Shown one piece after another: positions 33,467 to 40,320 of a stretch of 56,716 nucleotides of DNA. The notes beneath the pieces are model-generated. The model had not been told where the DNA came from. It made no database searches and saw only the letters and a list, made by a program, of their open reading frames with translations. The position numbers and the translations under genes are program-made. The stretch spans positions 1-56,716 of the forward strand of contig JAMPFM010000016.1 in assembly GCA_023664455.1 (NCBI GenBank), given 5' to 3'. Within the stretch, counting starts at the first letter, position 1. Every line of letters starts with the position of its first letter. The stretch is from Blautia sp. (lineage in GTDB: Bacteria > Bacillota > Clostridia > Lachnospirales > Lachnospiraceae).

Positions 33467-33625
33467 AGTAGATGGGCTATATGCTTATCATGTGGACTGA
33501 CACATAAAATCCGAAATTCTTTCCGGACTTCGGGTGCCGGACAGTTGACTGGCAACGGTAAAACCAGCATTTCTTATCGGACTTCGGGTGCCGATTAGTT
33601 GACGGACAACAGAAAAATCAGTCAT
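33467..33625 (+). ncRNA. Structured tandem-repeat RNA, candidate type III antitoxin
   Basis: Two adjacent 54-nt units (33513-33566 and 33567-33620) match at roughly three positions in four with no gaps. Each folds into hairpin A (stem [T/A][C/T]CGG with CCG[G/A][A/T], around a UUCG-containing loop), hairpin B (GTTG/CAAC around ACTGG or ACGGA) and an AAAAYC linker. The outer two pairs of hairpin A change in both strands between copies (U-A to A-U and C-G to U-A), which conserves pairing. A degenerate half-copy lies upstream (33490-33512): ATGTG/CACAT around GACTGA, then AAAATC. It is preceded by a promoter and followed by a terminator and a predicted nuclease gene. No protein frame explains it. 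It could instead be a tandem regulatory leader. Confidence 0.65.
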
Positions 33626-33669
33626 AAAAGGAAGGTGTCATCTGCTACGGCAGGCAAACCTTCCTTTTT
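33626..33669 (+). terminator. Intrinsic terminator between repeat RNA and PBECR4 gene
   Basis: An 11-bp perfect stem, AAAAGGAAGGT (33626-33636) and ACCTTCCTTTT (33658-33668), ends in a T run. An inner CTGC-TACG-GCAG hairpin (33642-33653) sits in the loop. Partial read-through would set the RNA:protein ratio, as in type III toxin-antitoxin loci. Confidence 0.8.
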
Positions 33670-33695
33670 AAATATTCTTACATAAGGATTTCCAT

Positions 33696-34322
33696 ATGAA
33701 CAAATCAGAAGCAATCAACATTATCAGCAAATGTGCAAAGAACTATAAGAAATACTTGGATGGCTATCAAGTTGTTTTCGTATACCGAGATGAAAACAAT
33801 CATTCTAACTATGTAGAAGTTAAATTTCGCTCTTATCACTTTTTACATTTTACCGGCGTATCCCTACGAAAAGGATTGCATGCCAATGACTTTTACCGAT
33901 ATGCCTTACATAATCGTTTAAGTAAAAACGACTTTTCTTTCAAAAGTAATCATACAACTGAATTGAAACTCAAAGTGCTTGATACTATTATGAATATAGA
34001 TACAAACGCCAGAATGATAGGCAACTATACCGGACCTCATTTAGACCTTTATACTGAAAAAGTAACCGGTACTACCACAGCCTGTCTCGGACTAATTGAA
34101 AAAGGTAACTGTTACATTCCTAATAGTGTGTTAAGTGAAGATATTCGCTCCATTGTACCAAAACCACCAGGACAAATATATGCCATTTTTAAAAAGCCTA
34201 TGAAAGACCGTCTGTATACACAGCTAACTTACAAAAGTAAAAATCTATCAATTACAAAAAAATGCCTCCCACAAAATCTAACAGAACAAATTGAACCTTC
34301 TTTATTGGAAAATACCCAATAG
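33696..34322 (+). CDS. PBECR4-family predicted nuclease (candidate toxin)
   Basis: This 208-residue protein resembles the PBECR4 family (phage-Barnase-EndoU-ColicinE5/D-RelE-like nuclease). Its landmarks are KCAKNYKKYLDGYQVVFVY near residues 13-30, FLHFTGV (49-55), DFYRYALHNRLSKNDF, ARMIGNYTG, LYTEK (118-122) and YIPNSVLSEDIR (140-151). The family assignment rests on remembered sequence pattern; the catalytic residues are not established, though His51 and the LYTEK segment are conserved-looking. There is no signal peptide or membrane segment. AAGGA lies seven bases before ATG. Base composition is clearly more A/T-rich than its neighbours, which hints at horizontal transfer. The structured repeat RNA and terminator directly upstream suggest an RNA antitoxin. 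Confidence 0.75.
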   Translation: MNKSEAINIISKCAKNYKKYLDGYQVVFVYRDENNHSNYVEVKFRSYHFLHFTGVSLRKGLHANDFYRYALHNRLSKNDFSFKSNHTTELKLKVLDTIMNIDTNARMIGNYTGPHLDLYTEKVTGTTTACLGLIEKGNCYIPNSVLSEDIRSIVPKPPGQIYAIFKKPMKDRLYTQLTYKSKNLSITKKCLPQNLTEQIEPSLLENTQ

Positions 34323-34346
34323 CCTCTTTGCGCAAAAAAGAGACCC

Positions 34347-35054
34347 TTACTTTCCTTTTTTTAATATCCACGCCACATACCCGGCGCAAATAACGCATAT
34401 TACTATGGCGGTAACGATATCCATCGTCCGTGAACCTTGAATGGCAAAAATACTCAGGGAATTGAGAACCCCATGCGTGAGAATACATGGCAAGAGGCTT
34501 TTTCCTTTGTAGAAAATAATCGTAAAAAGAAAACCGATTGCGATTGCATAACAAATCTGTAAAAGTGTAGGCAGAAAATCCGCGCCGTTTAATAGATTCA
34601 CAATATGGCCAATCCCAAATGTAACGCTTGAAACCACAATCGCTGATTTTACATTGTTTTGGCATATGGCTTTAAAAAGGAATCCACGAAAAATAATTTC
34701 CTCAAGAAATCCCACGCAAAGCATACTTAAAATAAAAATGACCGTTTCCCCGGCGGAAACCTTCATGGTAACGCCGTTCCATAGATTTACGCTCATAAGG
34801 ATAAGGAGCGGTAGAAAGTATAAGTAATGTTTCCAATTCCCCTGAAAGGCGCACAGACCATATTCTTTTAACAAGTCATGCTTTTTCATCCAGAGAAACA
34901 AAAACAACACAAGCACGACACCGATTGGGGCGGTGACTATTTTCTCAAATCCTAAAGATTCCGAGAAACTGTCCGCCACGCTGAATAAGACAACATAGCC
35001 GATAATCCATGCCAATGAAAAATGCAATTCACTTTTATCATATAATTTCTTCAT
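34347..35054 (-). CDS. CPBP-family intramembrane metalloprotease
   Basis: This 235-residue protein of about seven to eight helices belongs to the CPBP (Abi, Rce1-like) family. Motif one is Glu118-Glu119-x-x-x-Arg123 (FLEEIIFRGFLF), motif two contains His150 (FGIGHIVNLLN), and a third is ILTHGVLNSL. CPBP proteins process prenylated or bacteriocin-type substrates or give self-immunity. It is translated after a TetR gene with a 17-bp overlap, so the regulator likely controls it. It is convergent with the PBECR4 gene; a weak CTCTTT/AAAGAG hairpin (34324-34342) lies between them. Confidence 0.88.
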   Translation of the reverse strand: MKKLYDKSELHFSLAWIIGYVVLFSVADSFSESLGFEKIVTAPIGVVLVLFLFLWMKKHDLLKEYGLCAFQGNWKHYLYFLPLLILMSVNLWNGVTMKVSAGETVIFILSMLCVGFLEEIIFRGFLFKAICQNNVKSAIVVSSVTFGIGHIVNLLNGADFLPTLLQICYAIAIGFLFTIIFYKGKSLLPCILTHGVLNSLSIFAIQGSRTMDIVTAIVICVICAGYVAWILKKGK

Positions 35055-35622
35055 TACTCTTTCCCTCCCGTAATGCCAGGACTGCCCCGCGATAGACGCG
35101 CTCTAAGTGGGCTGCAACAACAGTTTCATCAAATTCCAACGCATTGTTGGCGGTGATGCTTGCATATCCATGCACAAACATGGCAAGCGTTAGAAAAATC
35201 TCTTTCGTCTGCTTCTCATCCAACCCCATCTCTTCCTGCATTGCCAAAAGGACTGGCTGTAAGCTTTCAGAGTCTATCATCTGGATAACGCTGTTTTCAA
35301 CTGCATAACCCGACTGAAACAAGAAACAAAATAAATTCGGCTCTTCCACCGCAAACCGGATATAATTCAACCCGATTCCCAGCATAATATCTTCTTGCGG
35401 ACTGACATTCATCAGATATGCCGTATGAAAATTGTCCGCTTTTGTATACGTGGCTCTCTTCATATCCTCAATTGTGGCAAAATGATACATAACCGGCTGG
35501 GTAGAACAACCAAGCTTCTTAGAAACTGTCCGGGCATTGACACTCTCTATCCCCTCACTCCTAGTAATTTCAAAAGCTGCGTCTACTATCATTTCCTTTG
35601 TAATTTTTGCTTTGGGCGGCAT
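35038..35622 (-). CDS. TetR-family transcriptional regulator
   Basis: This is a TetR/AcrR regulator of about 194 residues with an N-terminal helix-turn-helix (ITKEMIVDAAFEITRSEG, then VNARTVSKKLGCSTQPVMYHF). The ligand-binding C-terminal domain contains FVHGYASITANNALEF, typical of the TetR C-terminal WHG group. The start MPPKAKITKE is chosen because AAGGAG precedes it and family members begin here. It overlaps the CPBP gene and probably represses it together with itself. Confidence 0.88.
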   Translation of the reverse strand: MPPKAKITKEMIVDAAFEITRSEGIESVNARTVSKKLGCSTQPVMYHFATIEDMKRATYTKADNFHTAYLMNVSPQEDIMLGIGLNYIRFAVEEPNLFCFLFQSGYAVENSVIQMIDSESLQPVLLAMQEEMGLDEKQTKEIFLTLAMFVHGYASITANNALEFDETVVAAHLERVYRGAVLALREGKSNEEII

Positions 35623-35760
35623 GGCATTCTCCTTTCTATAATTTATGTTATATAACATCAATTATATATATTGGACGATACTCTGTCAAGTATCCGCATA
35701 TAAGCCGCTCGCGACCTACCTAAAACAAATTTCCCACACATTTCCAAAATTTCCCCTTTT

Positions 35761-36774
35761 TCATTCCACCGGCATATAAGTATCCAAATATTCCTCCACC
35801 TTCTGATAATATTGATGAAATCCCTTACTATCATTCTGCAAGCCATGTCCCGAATGTTTCAGAACAAGATAATCGTGGGGAATGTTATGGGCTGTCAGAG
35901 CTTCATCGAGACGCTTTGACGCTGGAAAGCTCTGTACCTTGTCATGCGCGCCGTAACAAAGCAGGGTAGGAACCGTATTATCATCTACCCACAGCAATGC
36001 GGATATCTCTTTCATCGCTTCATCATAGGCAGGCGTTCCCAGCATATCGGGAGTAATTTCTTTCCCCGCCATAATACCGAAAAGCCCGGCTGCGGCTGCT
36101 TTTACCTCTTCCGTATCCTTATCGAATCCATAGCTTCCCCAATCCTCTGGATAGAAGCTGGACGGTCCGACTGCGCCAAAAGTCATGCGTACCGGAACCG
36201 GCGAATCTGCAGCGTCACGGTAAGCGTACAACAACGCCAGGCAATGCCCTGCTGAACCCCCGGAAATTGCCATCTCGCCAATAGGATACCCAAGTTTTTC
36301 GGATTCAGCGACTACCACGGGCATACTCTCTTTGATTTCCATAGACTGGGAGTAAACGCTTGCCGTGGAATTTTGTTCATTGCGAAGCGTATAATTAATC
36401 CCCGCCGCCACATAACCCTTGGAACAAAGCCACTGCAGCATCTCTATATCATCCGCTTTATCACCTGTCGTAAAACCGCCTGCGTGCAGATAAACTACCA
36501 GACCATAGCTTTCTCTGCCACTGTCTGCCGGAACATATAAATCAAACTTATTGGCTTCTTTTTCACCATAGGGAATATCCTTATACACCGTGCCGATAGA
36601 ATCATCCCACTTGACCGTATAGTCTTTTGCCCACGAAGGCTGCATCACCTTGCTGGCTGCTCCTGCCACGAAAGCTATCATAAACGCCACAATATAAAAT
36701 ACAATCCACATTCCCCTGCCTCTTTTCTTAGGAGTATTTTCTGCGCCCTGCGTCATATTTTTCTGTTTCCTCAT
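35761..36774 (-). CDS. Membrane-anchored alpha/beta hydrolase (esterase-like)
   Basis: This 337-residue protein has one N-terminal transmembrane anchor (about residues 22-40, GMWIVFYIVAFMIAFVAGAA), placing the enzyme outside the membrane. The catalytic domain resembles hormone-sensitive-lipase-type esterases: oxyanion loop YLHAGG (95-100), nucleophile Ser174 in ISGGSAGH, an acid probably in CYGAHDKV, and His in KHSGHGL. The substrate is unknown. The start overlaps the stop of a 44-aa membrane protein gene by 4 bp (ATGA). Confidence 0.86.
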   Translation of the reverse strand: MRKQKNMTQGAENTPKKRGRGMWIVFYIVAFMIAFVAGAASKVMQPSWAKDYTVKWDDSIGTVYKDIPYGEKEANKFDLYVPADSGRESYGLVVYLHAGGFTTGDKADDIEMLQWLCSKGYVAAGINYTLRNEQNSTASVYSQSMEIKESMPVVVAESEKLGYPIGEMAISGGSAGHCLALLYAYRDAADSPVPVRMTFGAVGPSSFYPEDWGSYGFDKDTEEVKAAAAGLFGIMAGKEITPDMLGTPAYDEAMKEISALLWVDDNTVPTLLCYGAHDKVQSFPASKRLDEALTAHNIPHDYLVLKHSGHGLQNDSKGFHQYYQKVEEYLDTYMPVE

Positions 36775-36905
36775 AAAAAATCCCCTCCAAACAGCGTACC
36801 GCCCATCATAAGATTCATCAGCGCTCGCACCGCAAGCCGTCCGAGAATCATGCCAATAATAACAATAATGAATAAAATAATAATTCTTTTCTGCGTAAGC
36901 GTCAT
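36771..36905 (-). CDS. Small membrane protein (44 aa) coupled to the hydrolase
   Basis: A 44-residue protein starts MTLTQKRIII and continues as one hydrophobic helix (about residues 8-21, LFIIVIIGMIL) with a Gly-rich tail MMGGTLFGGDF. It is too short for most gene finders. A short AGGA ribosome site lies three bases before ATG 36905, and the stop overlaps the hydrolase start (ATGA), which is strong evidence of translation. It may be a partner or assembly peptide for the anchored hydrolase. No family is recognised. Confidence 0.6.
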   Translation of the reverse strand: MTLTQKRIIILFIIVIIGMILGRLAVRALMNLMMGGTLFGGDFL

Positions 36906-36934
36906 TTTCCTAATCCTGCCCTTTCCGTTTTTTC

Positions 36935-37039
36935 TTGACAGTGTATTACAATTGCACTACACTATGGATGAGACAACTGTTTCGACGAAGCGATTGTCCT
37001 GGCGATACAATTATTTCGACGATACAACTGTTTCAACAG
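36935..37039 (+). promoter_or_regulatory. tetR promoter and 17-bp-period operator array
   Basis: The promoter TTGACA (36935-36940)-N17-TACACT (36958-36963) is consensus-like. Downstream, the 16-mer ACAAYTRTTTCRACRR occurs at 36973-36988, 37007-37022 and 37024-37039. The offsets are 34 and 17 bp, so the copies are in a 17-bp register. This is a likely multi-site operator for the TetR protein, within its own leader. Confidence 0.6.
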
Positions 37040-37086
37040 CATCATTGTAAAGGCAAATTTTTCGAGCGTCAATAGGGGGAAAGAAA

Positions 37087-37620
37087 ATGAAACAAACTCC
37101 AAAAAATGTATCACCGATGAGCAATGAGGGGCGAAATGCCTATGTGACCAAACAGCTTACAAACGCGCTTCTTGCCTTGTTGAAAGACAAACCACTCAAC
37201 GATATTTCCATCAGTGAACTCTGTAATTATGCTGAGGTTGGCAGGGCGTCTTTTTATCGTAATTACGACAGCCGGGAGGATATCATCAAGGTGTATCTTA
37301 CCGAAATTTCCCATGAATGGACTGATGACTATGTACAAAACGACGGTATGCCGATTAGCCGGCTCATAAACACTATTTTCACACATTTTGAAAACCATAT
37401 GGAATTTTATAGACTGTTAAAAGAAAGAAATCTTATTTACCTTCTGAAAGATGTGCTTATTGGCATTTTTGGTCCAAAACCAGAACACTCCAAAACAGAA
37501 GCCTACGCCACGGCGTTTGTCGCCTATAGTCTCTATGGCTGGATTGAAGTGTGGTTTCAGAGAGGAATGCAGGAATCTGCCGAAGAAATGGCGGGACTTT
37601 TTAAGGCGCAGGGGCTTTAG
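37087..37620 (+). CDS. TetR-family transcriptional regulator
   Basis: This 177-residue TetR-like protein has an N-terminal DNA-binding domain in ALLALLKDKPLNDISISELCN, read here as KPLNDISISELC, then VGRASFYRNYDSREDII. The short C-terminal domain (FVAYSLYGWIEVWFQRGMQ) resembles the group of TetR regulators named after dihydroxyacetone-kinase DhaS. It is divergent from the hydrolase and its 44-aa partner, which it probably controls together with itself. Confidence 0.86.
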   Translation: MKQTPKNVSPMSNEGRNAYVTKQLTNALLALLKDKPLNDISISELCNYAEVGRASFYRNYDSREDIIKVYLTEISHEWTDDYVQNDGMPISRLINTIFTHFENHMEFYRLLKERNLIYLLKDVLIGIFGPKPEHSKTEAYATAFVAYSLYGWIEVWFQRGMQESAEEMAGLFKAQGL

Positions 37621-37670
37621 TTGAGCTAAAATACACTGTAATATTCCGTTTGGATATGGCTTATGAAAAT

Positions 37671-38588
37671 TTACCCCCAAATATCACACGGTTTTTTCCC
37701 ATATTTTCTACCCCATAAAAAGATACCGATACATGCCAGGATAAGAACTACATCAGCAAGCAACGTCCCTTCAATGCCAAAACCAACATTATATGCGAAG
37801 CTGTTATTTGCAGTCGAAGCATCCAGCCGAAAGACGGAATAAGGCGCTACCGTGCCACTGTTAGGCAATCCGAAAAGAATATTCTGCATAAAATTCCATG
37901 CTGCATGAGCCGCCATAGCGCACCAGATACTATCCATGTAATACACCATTAAAGAAAACAGGATTCCCACCGTAAAAATATTGAAGATAGACAACACTGT
38001 AACCCCATCATTCAGCAGATGCATCAGGGCGAAAAGCAAAGCGTTTCCCACGATAGCCACCACCGGTTTTTGATAACTTTTTATCAATCTCTGATATAAA
38101 AACCCCCTGCAAATCAACTCTTCTGCAGAAGACTGGATAAAAACCGCAACGAAGATAATCAAAAGATACCCCGGCTGGAATGTATCGTAATACAACGTAA
38201 TATCCTTATGCAGCCATGCCACCAGAATACATATCCCGTTCAGTCCAAATCCGATGCCGATTCCAAGCAGGAACTTTCCCCAAGTGTTTCCCGTCTCTTT
38301 TTTCCCAAGTATTTGCAGTATCGGGCGGTTTTTCTTTGTAAAACGCATGTAACATACCATCAGAATCCAGCTCCCTATAAAGGTCAGGTACATGGTTATC
38401 GTAATGCTGATATCCGTACTGACCATAAACGGAATAAACTGAATAAAAGTCCCCAGAATCTGTCCCAGCATCATCAGTACAAGAACAAGCAAATATAAGA
38501 CGAATATGTTATCGAATAACTTGCGTTTCACCGGTTTCTTTTCTCCTGTTGCAACGTTGTTTTCTGTCTTTTCTTCTAGTTGATTCAT
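37671..38588 (-). CDS. CPBP-family intramembrane metalloprotease
   Basis: This 305-residue membrane protein has about eight helices and a charged N-terminal tail. The CPBP motifs are QSSAEELICRGF with Glu156-Glu157 and Arg161, a second-motif His in FALMHLLNDG, and AMAAHAAWNFMQN for the third. It is longer than the 235-residue paralogue at 34347-35054 and not obviously a recent duplicate. No bacteriocin gene is visible nearby; it may give peptide immunity or membrane protein processing. Convergent with the TetR gene. Confidence 0.88.
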   Translation of the reverse strand: MNQLEEKTENNVATGEKKPVKRKLFDNIFVLYLLVLVLMMLGQILGTFIQFIPFMVSTDISITITMYLTFIGSWILMVCYMRFTKKNRPILQILGKKETGNTWGKFLLGIGIGFGLNGICILVAWLHKDITLYYDTFQPGYLLIIFVAVFIQSSAEELICRGFLYQRLIKSYQKPVVAIVGNALLFALMHLLNDGVTVLSIFNIFTVGILFSLMVYYMDSIWCAMAAHAAWNFMQNILFGLPNSGTVAPYSVFRLDASTANNSFAYNVGFGIEGTLLADVVLILACIGIFLWGRKYGKKPCDIWG

Positions 38589-38699
38589 TTTATCCTGCTC
38601 CTATTTTTTCAGCCATTTTTAATCATCCTGCAATATACTATTACCACGCCTGCAGCATACTGAGAATGCACCTTGATATTGTATCCTAATCAGGCTTCC

Positions 38700-38728
38700 T
38701 TGACAAGCTTGGAAGATTTCTTTATGAT
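38700..38728 (+). promoter_or_regulatory. Promoter of the DUF3842 gene
   Basis: TTGACA (38700-38705), 17 bp, TATGAT (38723-38728). The rest of the gap 38589-38802 shows no gene. Confidence 0.7.
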
Positions 38729-38802
38729 AATGTCATTGCATCTTTATCGCACCCATCTTCTATGACTTAACCTTAGACAACTTTTTGAAAGGATAAAATG
38801 AG

Positions 38803-39207
38803 ATGAGAATACTAATCATTGACGCTCAGGGCGGCGGGGTTGGCAGACAGTTAATCACTTGCATCAAGCAAAATATTCCAGACGCCTTTATTATTGCGGT
38901 AGGCACAAACAGCGCTGCCACTTCCGCTATGGTAAAAGCAGGAGCCGACCAGGCGGCAACCGGTGAAAATGCTGTTGTGGTTGCCTGTCGCAAAGCAGAT
39001 ATTATTGTCGGTCCTGTAGGAATTGTAATCGCAGACGCCCTATTTGGGGAAGTTACCCCCAAAATGGCTGTCAGCGTTGCACAAAGCGACGCAAAACGAA
39101 TACTTATCCCTTTTAATCACTGCGATAACATCATTGTAGGCGTTTCTGATTTTTCAGTAAGGAAGCTTGTACAAAACGCCATTGAAGAAATTAAAAAAGC
39201 AATCTAG
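38803..39207 (+). CDS. DUF3842 family protein
   Basis: This 134-residue soluble alpha/beta protein starts MRILIIDAQGGGVGRQ, a Gly-rich loop typical of nucleotide-binding Rossmann folds. Later come AVGTNSAATSAMVKAGADQ, ADIIVGPVGIVIADAL and a HCDNIIVGV segment with His and Cys. DUF3842 proteins are common in Clostridia, but to my knowledge no function is established. It leads a group ending in larC (nickel-pincer cofactor), so a metal or cofactor role is possible. The gap to the next gene holds a separate promoter and structured leader. Confidence 0.75.
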   Translation: MRILIIDAQGGGVGRQLITCIKQNIPDAFIIAVGTNSAATSAMVKAGADQAATGENAVVVACRKADIIVGPVGIVIADALFGEVTPKMAVSVAQSDAKRILIPFNHCDNIIVGVSDFSVRKLVQNAIEEIKKAI

Positions 39208-39241
39208 TTTTCTGCCAGCCCAAAGCCGTCAAATTCCAAAC

Positions 39242-39269
39242 TTGACAAAAACATCTTATTTAGTATAAT
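39242..39269 (+). promoter_or_regulatory. Promoter of the membrane protein-larC operon
   Basis: TTGACA (39242-39247), 16 bp, TATAAT (39264-39269), both consensus hexamers. Confidence 0.75.
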
Positions 39270-39427
39270 AAAAATGTGATTTTAGACTGAAACCACATTC
39301 ATAAAACAGTCTGTAGGAAACAGACCTCAAATGCAGAAGCATTTATAATCAAAGCGAAAGTTTTCTTTTTATATGTATACCAGGAAGGTGTGCGTTTTCC
39401 CCGCAGGGAAGCTGCATATCTTTTTTT
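39270..39427 (+). ncRNA. Structured leader with terminator before the larC gene group
   Basis: The leader contains several stems: GTCTGT/ACAGAC (39309-39325), AAATGC/GCATTT (39329-39344), and a final stem ATATG (39371-39375) with CATAT (39415-39419) enclosing a TGCG/CGCA hairpin. The last stem is followed by TCTTTTTTT, an intrinsic terminator. AGACTG (39284-39289) can also pair with CAGTCT (39307-39312), excluding the first stem. A promoter, competing stems and an upstream terminator suggest a riboswitch or attenuator. It does not match a riboswitch class that I recognise, including NiCo. Confidence 0.55.
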
Positions 39428-39509
39428 GTGCATAACAATAGAACCCTATTTCTATTATTGTTACAAAATGAAAACTTACACAAAAACTAACTTTAAGGAG
39501 GAAATCTAA

Positions 39510-39926
39510 ATGGCATGTTTTCTTGTACCGGCTGCTGAAGCAGTCATTACAACCGTTGCAGCAAAGGTAATAAAATCTAAGGAAAAGGAACCGGAAATTG
39601 TAAAAGTCCATCTTGACAGCACAAACCTTGACATTGCTGAAAAAACTCCGTTTTCAGGAAAGATAAAATGGCTTTCCAATCTTCTCTGGGGAGGTTCTGC
39701 TCTGCTTGCTTTCGAGCATGTATGGCATGGTGAGGTTGTTCCGTGGTTTCCCTTCCTGACCGCTGCAAGTAATCCTGCAGACGCAGTTGAAATGCTGCAC
39801 GAAATGTCTACTGTAGGCACTACTATGGCAATCCTGATTACGGTGGTGTGGTTTGGTATGCTTGCCACAGCATCGGCTATCGAAAAAAAAGCTGTCAAAT
39901 CACAGACTACAAAAGAAGGAGCGTAA
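39510..39926 (+). CDS. Small membrane protein of the larC gene group (138 aa)
   Basis: This 138-residue protein starts MACFLVPAAEAVITTVAAKV. It has a short amphipathic or signal-like N-terminus, then membrane helices near residues 50-65 (SNLLWGGSALLAFEHVW) and 105-125 (MAILITVVWFGMLATASAI). His and Glu occur inside or next to these helices (AFEHVWHGEVV), compatible with metal handling. AAGGAGG precedes the start. The next membrane gene is 4 bp away. I do not recognise a named family. Confidence 0.7.
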   Translation: MACFLVPAAEAVITTVAAKVIKSKEKEPEIVKVHLDSTNLDIAEKTPFSGKIKWLSNLLWGGSALLAFEHVWHGEVVPWFPFLTAASNPADAVEMLHEMSTVGTTMAILITVVWFGMLATASAIEKKAVKSQTTKEGA

Positions 39927-39930
39927 ACTT

Positions 39931-40251
39931 ATGACATTACTTACAAGTACTTTTGCAGCTATCATCTGCACAATTATCTGGTATAGAAGCGCGTCCAGAG
40001 AGGAAATGAAAATAGGCGTCCTTTGCTGGATGTACTGGGGCGCTTCTCTTATGTGGCTTGTGGATGCCATTTTTGAGTATGCAGAACTCCACGCAGAATA
40101 TTTTGCCCCAGCTCCGGCTGACATGCTTAACGACCTTTATCTTGGCTTGTCCGTTGTTGCCCTTGGACTGATTATCTGGCTTATTGTTCTGCTGATAAAA
40201 GATCCAAAAGGCGTAGTAAAAGCTGCTCTTTTTAAAAAAAGAAATTCCTGA
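39931..40251 (+). CDS. Small membrane protein of the larC gene group (106 aa)
   Basis: This 106-residue protein has three probable helices (about 3-18, LLTSTFAAIICTIIW; 30-45; 70-92, LGLSVVALGLIIWLIVLLI). The middle region DAIFEYAELHAEYF is rich in Asp, Glu and His. ATG 39931 follows AAGGAG by nine bases; a longer frame would overlap the preceding gene. Adjacent to the 138-aa membrane protein and larC, the pair may form a small transporter or metal-loading complex. That role is inferred from context alone. Confidence 0.7.
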   Translation: MTLLTSTFAAIICTIIWYRSASREEMKIGVLCWMYWGASLMWLVDAIFEYAELHAEYFAPAPADMLNDLYLGLSVVALGLIIWLIVLLIKDPKGVVKAALFKKRNS

Positions 40252-40320
40252 CAGAAAAGAAAAAAAACTGACAGACATAATCAATCCTATAAAAGCGCAG
40301 AAAGGACGACAAATCAACGA

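Noticed and set aside
33513..33620. Known tandem riboswitch (glycine, guanidine-II, c-di-GMP)
   Set aside because: The ACGR loops of guanidine-II and the cores of the glycine and c-di-GMP classes are not present.
33467..34322. Classical ToxN, CptN or TenpN type III toxin-antitoxin
   Set aside because: The protein does not show the ToxN-like N-terminus or motifs; its FLHFTGV and LYTEK segments fit PBECR4 instead. Only the architecture is shared.
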